Notes: generated by a model not told the origin, from the letters alone. A DNA stretch of 64,000 bases from DASRQK01 sp040392005 (GCA_040392005.1 JBEBWT010000004.1:1-64000), one strand, 5' to 3'; shown: positions 1 through 8,776, numbered from the stretch's first letter. Numbers and translations: made by a program.

Positions 1-476
1 CCATCAGTGATGTACTGGATATGAGCATTGACGATGCTGTGGAATTTTTCGAGCACATCCCGGCGATTTACCGGAAAATCAAGACCCTGAAAGATGTTGG
101 TCTCGGTTACATTACCCTGGGACAATCCTCGGTGACCTTGTCCGGTGGCGAAGCCCAACGGGTCAAACTGGCCACCGAACTCTCCAAAAAAGATACCGGT
201 AATACGTTCTATATCCTGGACGAACCGACCACCGGCCTGCATTTTGAAGATGTACGGGTGCTGTTGGGCGTACTCAACCGCCTGGTGGACCGGGGCAATA
301 CCGTGCTTGTCATCGAACACAACCTGGATGTCATCAAAGTGGCGGACTGGGTCATTGACCTGGGCCCGGAAGGCGGATCGGGCGGGGGTGAAATCCTGTT
401 CAGCGGTACACCGGAGGATCTACTGAAAGTAGCGCACAGTGAAACTGCCCGCTTTCTGGCTGAGGAAATGCGGTAA
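1..476 (+). CDS. uvrA: UvrA excinuclease subunit A, C-terminal part (cut by window start)
   Basis: About 157 C-terminal residues are visible; the frame is open from base 3 and the gene begins outside the window. They carry the second ATP-binding cassette of UvrA: the ABC signature LSGGEAQRVKLA followed by the Walker B stretch YILDEPTTGLH and the switch region VIEHNLDV. UvrA dimers scan DNA for bulky damage and load UvrB in nucleotide excision repair. The protein ends in a normal UvrA-like tail about 40 residues after the switch histidine. The next gene downstream is unrelated. The assignment is secure from the motifs; nothing can be said about the N-terminal half. Confidence 0.96.
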   Translation, partial: ISDVLDMSIDDAVEFFEHIPAIYRKIKTLKDVGLGYITLGQSSVTLSGGEAQRVKLATELSKKDTGNTFYILDEPTTGLHFEDVRVLLGVLNRLVDRGNTVLVIEHNLDVIKVADWVIDLGPEGGSGGGEILFSGTPEDLLKVAHSETARFLAEEMR

Positions 477-607
477 TCCTGTTGGGGAGTTACATGCACG
501 ATAAAAACTGCACCAATTTGTTTATCAGATGGCCCTCAGGCAAAGAAATCAAAAAATAATCTGTTTTTTCCATTGAAAAACAGTACCTTATCAAAAAATA
601 TAAAGTC

Positions 608-730
608 ATGGCAAAAGATAAGGGAGCAAAGAAAGACACGGGCAAGAAAACCGCAGTCAAAAACCTCAAGGAAAAAAGAGCGGACAAAAAACTGAAGCAA
701 GCGGATAAGAACCGGAATAGCGGGGATTAG
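608..730 (+). CDS. Small lysine-rich protein, 40 residues
   Basis: A 40-codon open frame starts at ATG 608 and ends TAG 730. The product is extremely basic and hydrophilic (MAKDKGAKKDTGKK at the start, more than a third lysine), with no membrane segment and no cysteine. Small lysine-rich proteins of this type are seen in Bacteroidota genomes; I recall no established function, and binding to nucleic acid is only a guess from charge. It stands alone between uvrA and a decayed universal stress protein gene. No good ribosome binding site is visible. The biased codon content argues for a real gene, but the length leaves room for doubt. Confidence 0.55.
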   Translation: MAKDKGAKKDTGKKTAVKNLKEKRADKKLKQADKNRNSGD

Positions 731-802
731 GAAAGTGTTTTCTTCGGTTGCCAAATTCCAGATTAAAATCGTATATTTACTGTTGATCAACAGGCATTAA
801 TT

Positions 803-1409
803 ATGGAAAAATTGCTCGTACCCGTTGACTTTTCTGAAAACTCGGTGAATGCGGCACTGTACGCAGCTTCACTGGCAGCCCATTTTATTGGTGGTAATGG
901 GCATGACGGGCCAAAATAAAATCGGACAAAAACTGATCGGCAGCAACGTATTCTGGATATCGCAAAACATAGCTGTCCCCGTGTTGGTAATTCCGGCCGG
1001 CACCCGTTTTGAAAAGATAAAAAACATCGGCCTGGCCCTACCCCTCTTGCCGGATATGAAAAACTATATCCCCGAAATGGCAATCAAATCCGTATTGGAG
1101 AAGCTGAATGCAAACTTAATGGTGGTAAATGTCGGAGAGAAGAGTGATAACAGATCCAAAGCGACTTTATATGCCGGACTGAGCGATATCTTCCATCTGT
1201 TTGATGAGTTAGTGCCCTCCTATCACTTTCTGACCAACAAAAACACTTTGAATAGTCTCCTGGAGTTCTCGGAAGACAATCATGTAGATATACTGATCAG
1301 CATTTCCGGGAAAGAGGGCATTCTGCAACGCCTGTTGAAACCCAGTATTAGCAAAAACCTGGCTTATCGTTCGCAAATCCCCTTATTGCTTTACAGAGCC
1401 AAAGACTGA
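803..1409 (+). pseudogene. Universal stress protein remnant, internal deletion and frameshift
   Basis: ATG 803 opens with a typical UspA start (MEKLLVPVDFSENSVNAALY, about 28 residues) that hits a stop near 915. In a second frame the sequence resumes with the end of the same domain: LLVVMGMTG followed by QNKIGQKLIGSN, a perfect G-2x-G-9x-GS ATP-binding motif. A second UspA-like domain then runs to 1409. About 80-90 residues of the first domain are missing and the junction near 875-890 is out of frame. Intact Bacteroidota homologues have two domains and about 280 residues. A shorter protein from ATG 849 would begin with non-homologous residues, so I treat the locus as broken. Confidence 0.75.
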
Positions 1410-1464
1410 AAATTGATCCTTGTACGTAGCTTTATAAGCTGATAACTTATCTATGGTCAATGTT

Positions 1465-1831
1465 TCAGGCAAATTCATCATCAGCAGCCTGATTCCAACT
1501 CACAACTTCGTACCGGGTTCTTTTCTGATATTCATTTCCTGCATAAAAAAGAAATTTGTCCACCGGATCAGGAGCTATATATTGTTCAAACTTATCCAGT
1601 TGGTGAAACAAGTCATTCGTGACGGTCTGGGTCGCCTTGATCTCAACTGCCTGAGAAACATTCTGAACGCTTTCATATCCTTGATACTGATCAGCTCAGT
1701 GACATCTTTCTCTATATACGTCTGTATGTAGTTGTTATAAAAAACAGATGGAGTAATATACCTGGAATAAACAGCAGGATACGTCCCTTTGATCGCTGCA
1801 TCAGCAAAATGTTCCGGAAGCAGTTGATGAA
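1465..1831 (-). pseudogene. AAA ATPase / DUF4143 family relic
   Basis: On the minus strand from about 1831 a frame reads LPEHFADAAIKGTYPAVYSR and then YNNYIQTYIEKDVTELISI, the conserved middle of the AAA/DUF4143 ATPase family (a tyrosine-rich YxxYxxTYxExDV block). After about 60 residues the reading moves to another frame at roughly 1650 and continues with VEIKATQTV and a tail ending VSWNQAADDEFA and TGA at 1465, which fits the family C-terminus. The Walker A half and roughly 90-100 residues between the two blocks are missing, and a stop lies just upstream. It sits directly behind rarA. It is a relic; no function is expected. Confidence 0.65.
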
Positions 1832-1843
1832 ATTACATAAAAA

Positions 1844-3172
1844 TCAATACCCATATTTATCCTTCCATTGCTCGCGTAATTTTTCCCTTAGCTTTCCCTC
1901 CGCTGGATTTTTACCGGGGTCGTAGAGTTGAGTACCGCTGACCTTGTCGGGCATAAATTCCTGTTCCACAAAATTGCCTGGGTAGGAATGGGCATACTTA
2001 TATTCCTTGCCATAATCCAGTTGTTTCATCAGCTTGGTCGGTGCATTGCGCAAATGAAGGGGTACGGACAGGTCGCCGGTCTGCTTCACCAATGCCTGCG
2101 CTTTGTCAATGGCCTGGTAAGCCGCATTGCTCTTTGCTGAAGAGGCCAGATAGGTCACGGTCTGGGAAAGAATAATCCTCGATTCGGGCCAGCCGATTAC
2201 ATTGACGGCCTGAAAACAGTTGTTGGCCAGCAGCAGGGCATTGGGATTGGCATTGCCTATATCTTCGGAGGCCAGGATCAGCAGCCGCCGGGCAATGAAA
2301 GACGGGTCTTCTCCACCTTCGATCATGCGTGCCAGCCAATAAACAGCGGCATTGGGATCGCTACCCCGAATGGATTTGATGAATGCTGAAATGATATCAT
2401 AGTGCTGCTCCCCGGCCTTATCATAAATGGCCATCTGCTGCTGCACTTGCCTCAGCACAAATTCATTGGTAATTTCAAACGGACTTTCTCCAGTCGGGGC
2501 TTCTGCATCCGGATCCTCTCCCCCGGAAAGAGAAGCAGTAGCGGCCTGGGCAACCAGTTCAAAGACGTTGAGTAACTTGCGGGCATCTCCACCCGATAGT
2601 CGCAGCAGGGCCTCGTGCTCTTTGATCCGCAGGCGATCTTTGTCCAGGTAGGGATCGGTTTCGAGGGCATTATGGAGAATGCCGATCAGTTCCTGTTCGG
2701 AAAGGTGCTCCAATACATAGACCTGGCAGCGGCTGAGCAAGGCAGAAATAACTTCAAAGGATGGGTTTTCAGTGGTGGCACCGATCAGCGTGATCACTCC
2801 CCGTTCGACTGCGCCCAACAAAGAGTCCTGCTGGGATTTTGAAAAGCGATGGATCTCATCAATGAACAGGATGGGTTGTTTTTGTTCAAATTGCCGTAGT
2901 TTTTCGGCTTTCTCAATCACGTCACGGATGTCTTTGACACCCGAATTGATGGCGCTCAGACTGAAAAACGGGCGGTCCAGGAGTTCGGAAATCAACAGGG
3001 CCAGCGTGGTCTTACCGACTCCCGGAGGGCCCCAGAGGATCATGGAGGGCAATTGCCCTTGGTGGATCGCATTGCGCAGTACCGCCCCCGGTCCCACAAT
3101 ATGCTGCTGACCGACATAATCTTCCAGGGTTTTGGGCCGCATACGTTCGGCCAGCGGAGCTTTCATTGTCAT
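1844..3172 (-). CDS. rarA: Replication-associated recombination protein RarA (MgsA family AAA+ ATPase)
   Basis: The 442-residue protein is an AAA+ ATPase related to clamp-loader subunits: Walker A GPPGVGKTT at 48-56, Walker B FIDEIHRF at 103-110, sensor 1 GATTENPSF at about 131-139, and the C-terminal tetramerisation region typical of RarA/MgsA/Mgs1. RarA acts at stalled forks and gaps with SSB and the replisome. Length is normal for the family. Two starts are possible, ATG 3172 and ATG 3166 two codons on. No Shine-Dalgarno is seen; instead a TAAATTTG element ends five bases before ATG 3172, so the message may be leaderless. It is followed only by the DUF4143 relic. Confidence 0.95.
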   Translation of the reverse strand: MTMKAPLAERMRPKTLEDYVGQQHIVGPGAVLRNAIHQGQLPSMILWGPPGVGKTTLALLISELLDRPFFSLSAINSGVKDIRDVIEKAEKLRQFEQKQPILFIDEIHRFSKSQQDSLLGAVERGVITLIGATTENPSFEVISALLSRCQVYVLEHLSEQELIGILHNALETDPYLDKDRLRIKEHEALLRLSGGDARKLLNVFELVAQAATASLSGGEDPDAEAPTGESPFEITNEFVLRQVQQQMAIYDKAGEQHYDIISAFIKSIRGSDPNAAVYWLARMIEGGEDPSFIARRLLILASEDIGNANPNALLLANNCFQAVNVIGWPESRIILSQTVTYLASSAKSNAAYQAIDKAQALVKQTGDLSVPLHLRNAPTKLMKQLDYGKEYKYAHSYPGNFVEQEFMPDKVSGTQLYDPGKNPAEGKLREKLREQWKDKYGY

Positions 3173-3177
3173 TCTAC

Positions 3178-3185
3178 CAAATTTA
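3178..3185 (-). promoter_or_regulatory. -7 element (TAAATTTG) directly before rarA
   Basis: The minus strand reads TAAATTTG, five bases, then ATG of rarA. This matches the Bacteroidota -7 consensus TAnnTTTG. The expected start of transcription falls on or next to the initiation codon. No -33 TTTG is seen at 19-21 bases. Confidence 0.45.
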
Positions 3186-3261
3186 CACAGCCATTGTTTA
3201 GCTATTATTTTTAGTAAAAATAGACAATGAAAGTCAAAACTGCAAGAAAATCAAGAGAAAA

Positions 3262-4590
3262 TCAAAAATTGAATACCACAGCAAGGCTCTCAAAAATTAC
3301 CGCTTTCGCCTGTTCGAGGGCTGTTTCATCATGAGCTGCTGAAACAAAACCGACTTCGTAGCCGGATGGCCCCAGATAAACACCCCGGTTGAGCAGTTCC
3401 CGGTGGAATTGCTTGTAATATTCCATACTGGCATGGTCGATTTCAGTAGCGGCCCGGATCATGTCATGATCTGAGAAAGCAAACCAGAATATGGATCCTA
3501 TGGAGAATAATTGCAATTTGTAACCTTTCTTAGCAATGTGCGATCGGATGGCATCTACAAATCCGGCTGTTCTGCGGTTCAACGCCTCATAAAAGCCCGG
3601 CTGCGAAAGCACGGTCAGTTGGGCGATCCCTGCCGCCATGGCCACCGGATTCCCCGAAAGGGTGCCCGCCTGATACACCCCACCATCCGGAGAGATGTGG
3701 GACATGATTTCGGCCGAAGCACCGTAAGCTCCCACCGGCATCCCACCGCCAATGATCTTACCATAGGTCAAGATGTCCGGCTTCACATTATAGTAAGCCG
3801 CAGCTCCCTCAAAACCGAGGCGGAAACCGGTGATAACCTCATCAAAAATCAGTAAAGCCCCGTGACGACTGGTGATCTCACGCAAAAATGCGATATATTC
3901 CTGTGACTGGAGGAGCAGACCGTTATTGGCTGGAATGCCTTCAATGATCACACAGGCAATTTCCTCCGGATAAGTCCCGAAAGCTTCTTCCAGGGCCTGC
4001 CTGTCATTGAGCGGCAGGACCAGAGTTTCATCGGCAAAGGCTTTGGGTACTCCAGCAGAGGATGTCTCCCCGAAAGTGACCAGTCCCGATCCGGCCTTCA
4101 CCAACAGGGCATCCGAATGCCCATGATAACATCCATCAAATTTGATGATTTTGTCCCGGCCGGTGTAACCCCTTGCCAGCCGGATGGCCGACATGACGGC
4201 CTCAGTACCAGAAGAAACAAAGCGGATTTTTTCCACAAAACGATTGCCTCCCAGGATAAGTTCGGCCAGTTCGTTTTCCAGTGCTGTGGGGGCACCGAAA
4301 CTCAGGCCTTTGCCCAGGGTTTCCACTACCTTCTCCCGGATGGCCGGATGGTTGTGTCCCAGAATCAACGGCCCCCAGGAACAGCAAAAATCTATAAATT
4401 GATTGCCATCGGCATCCCACAGGTGGCATCCGTCACCTTTTTCGATAAAGAGTGGCACCCCATGCACGGATTTGAAAGCACGTACGGGCGAATTCACCCC
4501 TCCCGGAAAATAGGTTTTAGCTTTATCGTAAAGTTTTGCAGATTGCTCCCTGCTGATGTCCGGAGTAGAATGGGCACTCATTTTTGTCAT
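3262..4590 (-). CDS. hemL: Glutamate-1-semialdehyde 2,1-aminomutase
   Basis: The protein (442 residues from ATG 4590) is a class III aminotransferase-fold, PLP-dependent mutase that turns glutamate-1-semialdehyde into 5-aminolevulinate, the second step of the C5 haem pathway. The PLP lysine lies in LTYGKIIGGGMPVGA (Lys278 in this numbering), preceded by the FDEVITGFR aspartate region and the GTEAVMSAIRLAR motif. A TTG five codons upstream could extend the frame, but GGAGG lies eight bases before ATG 4590 and decides the start. It is the last gene of the hemA-hemCD-hemB-hemL cluster, 64 bases after hemB. Confidence 0.96.
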   Translation of the reverse strand: MTKMSAHSTPDISREQSAKLYDKAKTYFPGGVNSPVRAFKSVHGVPLFIEKGDGCHLWDADGNQFIDFCCSWGPLILGHNHPAIREKVVETLGKGLSFGAPTALENELAELILGGNRFVEKIRFVSSGTEAVMSAIRLARGYTGRDKIIKFDGCYHGHSDALLVKAGSGLVTFGETSSAGVPKAFADETLVLPLNDRQALEEAFGTYPEEIACVIIEGIPANNGLLLQSQEYIAFLREITSRHGALLIFDEVITGFRLGFEGAAAYYNVKPDILTYGKIIGGGMPVGAYGASAEIMSHISPDGGVYQAGTLSGNPVAMAAGIAQLTVLSQPGFYEALNRRTAGFVDAIRSHIAKKGYKLQLFSIGSIFWFAFSDHDMIRAATEIDHASMEYYKQFHRELLNRGVYLGPSGYEVGFVSAAHDETALEQAKAVIFESLAVVFNF

Positions 4591-4654
4591 ATTTTTTTCC
4601 TCCAAAATTTGGACTTTTGGATAATTTTTTGTATCTTACTTAGATGGGCTTTCT

Positions 4655-5626
4655 TTAAAGCCATTTATTCTCCAGCACTTCCTTTGCATGATAGGTCAGA
4701 ATGGCGCTGGCCCCTGCCCGCCGGATACTGGTCAAGACCTCCAGGGTAGCGCGCTGCTCATCCAGCCAGCCCCGTTGAGCCGCTGCTTTCAGCATGGCGT
4801 ATTCTCCACTCACATTATAAGCTGCAATCGGCAGATCGAAACGGTCATGCAGCAACTTGACCACATCCAGATAAGGCAATCCAGGCTTCACCATCAGGAA
4901 ATCTGCCCCTTCGGCGGCATCCAACTCGGCTTCAATGAGTGCTTCCCGCTGATTGGCCGGATCCATCTGATAAGTTTTCTTATCTCCGTGCTTGGGAGCC
5001 GAATCCAGGGCATCCCGGAATGGTCCGTAAAAAGCACTGGCATACTTGGCTGTATAAGACATCAGGGATATGTTGGTAAAGCCTTCTGCATCCAGCAGCC
5101 GGCGTATGTAGCCAATGCGGCCATCCATCATATCCGATGGTGCAATGATATCGGCTCCGGCACGGGCATGGGCCAGGGCCATCTTGCCCAGGATCTCCAG
5201 CGTTTCATCATTGAGGATCTCTCCGTTCTCGACCAGGCCGTCATGACCGTCACTACTGTAAGGGTCCATGGCCACGTCGGTAATCACACAGGCTTCCGGA
5301 AAGCGGGTTTTCACTGCCTCAATGGCCCGCAGGTACAGATTTCCCTCCCGGTGACTTTCCGTTGCAAACCGGTCTTTCAGTGACTCATCAATATTGGGGA
5401 ACAGGTCAAAGGCCCGCAAACCCAGCCCGAGGCATTCTTCGATTTCCCTCAGCAGATTATCGATGGAATAACGGTAAATCCCCGGCATGGAGGACACCTC
5501 GGTTTTTTGATTGTTGCCTTCAATAATGAAAAGCGGGAAAATCAAGTTCGAAGCAGTCACCTGTGTTTCCTGCACCATTTCCCGGATGACCGGGGATTTT
5601 CTATTTCTTCTGGGACGATTCAACAT
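4655..5626 (-). CDS. hemB: Porphobilinogen synthase (5-aminolevulinate dehydratase)
   Basis: The 323-residue enzyme condenses two 5-aminolevulinate molecules into porphobilinogen. The two active-site lysines are in SYTAKYASAFYGPFR (Lys194) and FLMVKPG (Lys247, Schiff base). The metal region at 117-130 reads DVAMDPYSSDGHDG: the three cysteines of zinc-dependent enzymes are replaced by alanine and aspartates, the arrangement known from magnesium-type enzymes. It lies 104 bases downstream of the hemCD fusion and 64 bases before hemL, all on the minus strand, so joint expression is likely. Length and start are normal for the family. Confidence 0.96.
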   Translation of the reverse strand: MLNRPRRNRKSPVIREMVQETQVTASNLIFPLFIIEGNNQKTEVSSMPGIYRYSIDNLLREIEECLGLGLRAFDLFPNIDESLKDRFATESHREGNLYLRAIEAVKTRFPEACVITDVAMDPYSSDGHDGLVENGEILNDETLEILGKMALAHARAGADIIAPSDMMDGRIGYIRRLLDAEGFTNISLMSYTAKYASAFYGPFRDALDSAPKHGDKKTYQMDPANQREALIEAELDAAEGADFLMVKPGLPYLDVVKLLHDRFDLPIAAYNVSGEYAMLKAAAQRGWLDEQRATLEVLTSIRRAGASAILTYHAKEVLENKWL

Positions 5627-5730
5627 TTTACTCTAATTTTCAATACGATAAGCAATGTCGGGTTTATAATTGCTAATTTCAGCGGGATTGAAAAATCCGC
5701 AAATAACATACCCGATTTTCTAAAACCAAA

Positions 5731-7383
5731 TTATTCAAAGTCCAATCCGAACACCGCTTCCGCCAGACCGATTTCATCAGGTGTGGCAGGAAGCACGCAG
5801 GCATAGCCTAATCCCGCCAATTCCCGGCCGGAAGCATGGCCAATGGCGATAATCTGCTGCCCTGGTTCCAAAACATTACTTGCAAAATAAGCCCTCACAT
5901 TGCTCGGGCTGGTAAAGATCAGCACTTCGGCTCCGGAGCTGGCCGCATCGGTGACAGGCACTGTCGCATATACCGGCAGGTCGATCACCGTGGTGGCAGG
6001 GGGCAGCGCATCGCGCATGGTACCCAAAGTTTCTTTGGCACGGGGAATCAGGACGGTTTGGCCATCGGCAAGTTTTGCAAACTCAGCGGCCACCCGCTCC
6101 ATATCAATTCCAAAATCTTCACCACTAAAGGACGGCACCTGACCGTATTGCCTCAATTTTTCCTCAGAACCCCTACCGATCACTGCAAATTTTGTGCGGA
6201 GGTCCAGTGGGGGTGCAGCTCTGAAAAAATATTCCACACTGTTCCTGCTGGTAAAAAACACCCAGTCCACCTGCTTGAAATCAAGCACACCTTCCTGCCC
6301 TGAATCAGCATTCCCCAACCCGCCGGCAACATCTCCCACCCTTCCTAATGCATTCTCCACCGCCGAGATCCGGATCAGTGAACGGGCATCGGCCACAATA
6401 CCGTGCTTGGCCATTGCCCTGGCAAAATAACTGTCCGCAGCAAGCTCCCGGCTGATAAACACCGAGCGGGGGGCATTCCGCTTTGCGGTAAAATGAGCCG
6501 CAATCTGTTCTGCCAAACCTTCCACCGAGGCCGCACGTACATAATATCGGTCCGGAAACTCATCCGAACGATCCGCTTTGGAAGTCCACACCTCAAAACC
6601 ATCCTCCCGGCGGCGGCAATAACTGCCCAATGGTGCATGGCAGCCGGCTTCAAACAATTGCAGCACCCGCCTTTCCACCGAAATCTCCTCTGCAGTCTTT
6701 TCGTCATGGATGGCTTGCAACAGACCTCTGAGCTCCTCGTCAGACTCTCTGGTCTGCAAGGCCAGCACGCCCTGGGCGGGCGCCGGAATCAACTCAAAAG
6801 GTGCAATCTCCACCACATGGAATTCACTCAGATCCATTTCGATCCGGGTAATCCCGGCTTTGGCCAACAGGATCGCATCATAGTTTTTTTGTCTTAGCTT
6901 GTCCACACGGGTGATCACATTGCCGCGCAGATCCGAAAAACCCAGATCCGGCCGCAATGCCAGCAACTGGGCTTTCCGCCGGTTGGAAGAAGTCCCGACC
7001 AGCGCCCCTTCTTTCAGGGAAAAGCGGTGCCTCGGATCCATTGCTTCCTTGCGGACAATCAGCAATTCCGATGGGTCCTCCCTTTCCGACACCGCAGCGA
7101 TCACCAGCCCTTCCGGATGCTGGGTGGGCAGGTCTTTGTGCGAATGCACTGCCAGATCAATATCGCCCCGGAGCAATTCTTCCTCCAGCTCTTTGGTGAA
7201 AAAGCCCTTCCCTTCCAGTTTATCGAGGCGGAGATGCTGTACAATATCTCCCTGGGTCTTGATAATCTTCAATTCGGAGCGCACTCCGATCCCTTCCAGG
7301 CGATCTTTGACATGATTGGCCTGCCACAGGGCGAGTTTACTGCCCCGTGTGCCTATAATAATCGTACGGTTTGTATTAATCAT
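5731..7383 (-). CDS. hemC: Fused hydroxymethylbilane synthase / uroporphyrinogen-III synthase
   Basis: The 550-residue protein joins two consecutive haem enzymes. Residues 1 to about 300 are HemC: start IIIGTRGSKLALWQA, substrate-binding SHKDLPT around Asp84, and the dipyrromethane-cofactor cysteine Cys248 in EAGCHAPLGSYC. Residues about 306-550 have HemD features: SVFISRELA at the beginning, VDWVFFTSRNSVEYFF, and TSPSNVRAYF near the end. The fusion would hand the unstable linear tetrapyrrole directly to the cyclising domain. The start overlaps the hemA stop by eight bases, indicating translational coupling. The HemD half is weakly conserved, as usual for that family, but position and motifs fit. 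Confidence 0.93.
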   Translation of the reverse strand: MINTNRTIIIGTRGSKLALWQANHVKDRLEGIGVRSELKIIKTQGDIVQHLRLDKLEGKGFFTKELEEELLRGDIDLAVHSHKDLPTQHPEGLVIAAVSEREDPSELLIVRKEAMDPRHRFSLKEGALVGTSSNRRKAQLLALRPDLGFSDLRGNVITRVDKLRQKNYDAILLAKAGITRIEMDLSEFHVVEIAPFELIPAPAQGVLALQTRESDEELRGLLQAIHDEKTAEEISVERRVLQLFEAGCHAPLGSYCRRREDGFEVWTSKADRSDEFPDRYYVRAASVEGLAEQIAAHFTAKRNAPRSVFISRELAADSYFARAMAKHGIVADARSLIRISAVENALGRVGDVAGGLGNADSGQEGVLDFKQVDWVFFTSRNSVEYFFRAAPPLDLRTKFAVIGRGSEEKLRQYGQVPSFSGEDFGIDMERVAAEFAKLADGQTVLIPRAKETLGTMRDALPPATTVIDLPVYATVPVTDAASSGAEVLIFTSPSNVRAYFASNVLEPGQQIIAIGHASGRELAGLGYACVLPATPDEIGLAEAVFGLDFE

Positions 7384-8611
7384 GCGAACTTTGCTTGACC
7401 AGAATATCTTTTGCCATCACCATGGGGACTTTTATGTATTTTTTCTCCATATAGGCCATGACTTTTTCGAGGACTTCCCTGGCATCGTGGTCCAGGGCAC
7501 TTACCTCACTGGCAAACACTTCATTGAGGGCAAAGGATTTGATTTCTTTTACTTTCCGGGGGACTTCCTGCATGGCCAGTTCCACCCGTCGTTGTTTGAG
7601 TATGGGCAGAAATGCCAGGATATTGTCTTCAATGATCCTGTCGGCATGCTCCAGTTCGCTATAACGCTCCTGAATATTCTGCGCTGCAATGGCCTGAAGG
7701 CCTCCCACTTCTATATAACTGACCGGGAATTTCTCCAATACTTCCGGGTCAATGTCTGTTGGCACGGCCAGATCGACCACGACCTTCCTGTCGGTTTCAC
7801 CGGCAAGCAACTTTTCATACAGTCCGGCATCAATAATGGATCCGGCCGCTCCGGTACAGGTAATCAGCACATCGAATCCTCCTGTAAAATTCCCCAATTC
7901 ACTCAGGGGATAAGCCCGGGCTCCCAATTCATTGGCAAACGCCGCCGCATTGGCCACCGTCCGGTTGAAAACCGTAAAATTGGAAAACTTGTGCTTTTTG
8001 AGATATTTGGCTACATTCTGATTGGTTTCCCCTGCTCCCACAATCACGATCCGTGGATTCTCGGGGAGTTTGTACTCTTTCAATTTGCGGTAAGCGAGGG
8101 ACACGACCGAAACCGGGTTGCGGGAAATACGGGTATGGGTATAGACCTCTTTTGCCGTCCTGACCAGGCTGTCCATCATCAGGCGGAGGAAGTCGCCGGT
8201 AAAGCCGCAGATCCTGCTGCGCTCGTAAGCCTTACGCACCTGGGCCAGGATCTCCTTTTCACCCACCACCAGGCTCTCCAGCGAACAGGACATACGGAAC
8301 AGGTGACGCAGGGCAGCAATGCCTTCATAGGTATCCACCTTGCTCAGAAAACACTCCATTCGCTCGGCCGGAACCGAGCAATCCAGTTTCTCCAGAAATG
8401 CCCCCATGAAGTCCGGCGTCAGCTCATGCTCCCCATAAAACACAAATTCGACACGATTACAGGTGCCGAGATAGAAAATTTCGGGTATATCAAAGCTCTC
8501 CTTCAGAATCAGCAAACGCCTTTCCAGCACCTCATTTTCGATCACAAGGTTGCCTAAATCCTTCAAATCCACATGCTTGTGGGTAAAAGCTATGACTTTA
8601 AGTTGTTTCAA
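7376..8611 (-). CDS. hemA: Glutamyl-tRNA reductase
   Basis: The 411-residue enzyme reduces glutamyl-tRNA to glutamate-1-semialdehyde, the committed step of the C5 pathway. The catalytic cysteine is Cys51 in FYLGTCNRVEF; the NADPH-binding segment IVIVGAGETNQNVAKYL follows the catalytic domain, and a helical dimerisation domain closes the protein. The initiation codon is TTG 8611: an in-frame TAG lies two codons upstream, the N-terminus KQLKVIAFTH matches the family start, and GAGGAATAGGA precedes it at good distance. It is first in the hem cluster and overlaps hemCD by eight bases. A TACTTTTG promoter element lies 30 bases upstream. Confidence 0.96.
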   Translation of the reverse strand: MKQLKVIAFTHKHVDLKDLGNLVIENEVLERRLLILKESFDIPEIFYLGTCNRVEFVFYGEHELTPDFMGAFLEKLDCSVPAERMECFLSKVDTYEGIAALRHLFRMSCSLESLVVGEKEILAQVRKAYERSRICGFTGDFLRLMMDSLVRTAKEVYTHTRISRNPVSVVSLAYRKLKEYKLPENPRIVIVGAGETNQNVAKYLKKHKFSNFTVFNRTVANAAAFANELGARAYPLSELGNFTGGFDVLITCTGAAGSIIDAGLYEKLLAGETDRKVVVDLAVPTDIDPEVLEKFPVSYIEVGGLQAIAAQNIQERYSELEHADRIIEDNILAFLPILKQRRVELAMQEVPRKVKEIKSFALNEVFASEVSALDHDAREVLEKVMAYMEKKYIKVPMVMAKDILVKQSSHD

Positions 8612-8639
8612 TTCCTATTCCTCACTAAAATTCAGCTAA

Positions 8640-8668
8640 CAAAAGTACGACATATAAGGGCTGTCAAA
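8640..8668 (-). promoter_or_regulatory. Candidate promoter of the hem operon
   Basis: On the minus strand TTTG (8668-8665) is followed after 17 bases by TACTTTTG (8647-8640), resembling the Bacteroidota -33/-7 promoter pattern though with a spacer slightly shorter than the usual 19-21. The predicted transcript would begin near 8634, about 23 bases before the TTG start of hemA. Confidence 0.5.
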
Positions 8669-8776
8669 TGTCAGAAACGTGTCAAACACAGATATTTAGA
8701 ATGTTTATAAATTACTTTGGAAGGAACGACGGGATTTATCTCCCTTCAACCGGTCAGAAAACCACTGTCCATCCGG

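Noticed and set aside
1453..1731. Plus-strand open frame of 92 codons
   Set aside because: It lies opposite the DUF4143 relic, whose minus-strand translation shows family similarity; the plus-strand product looks like a hydrophobic shadow.
7316..8557. Plus-strand open frame of 413 codons opposite hemA
   Set aside because: hemA on the minus strand has all catalytic motifs; the plus frame is rich in His, Gln and Phe without domains, typical of an antisense frame.
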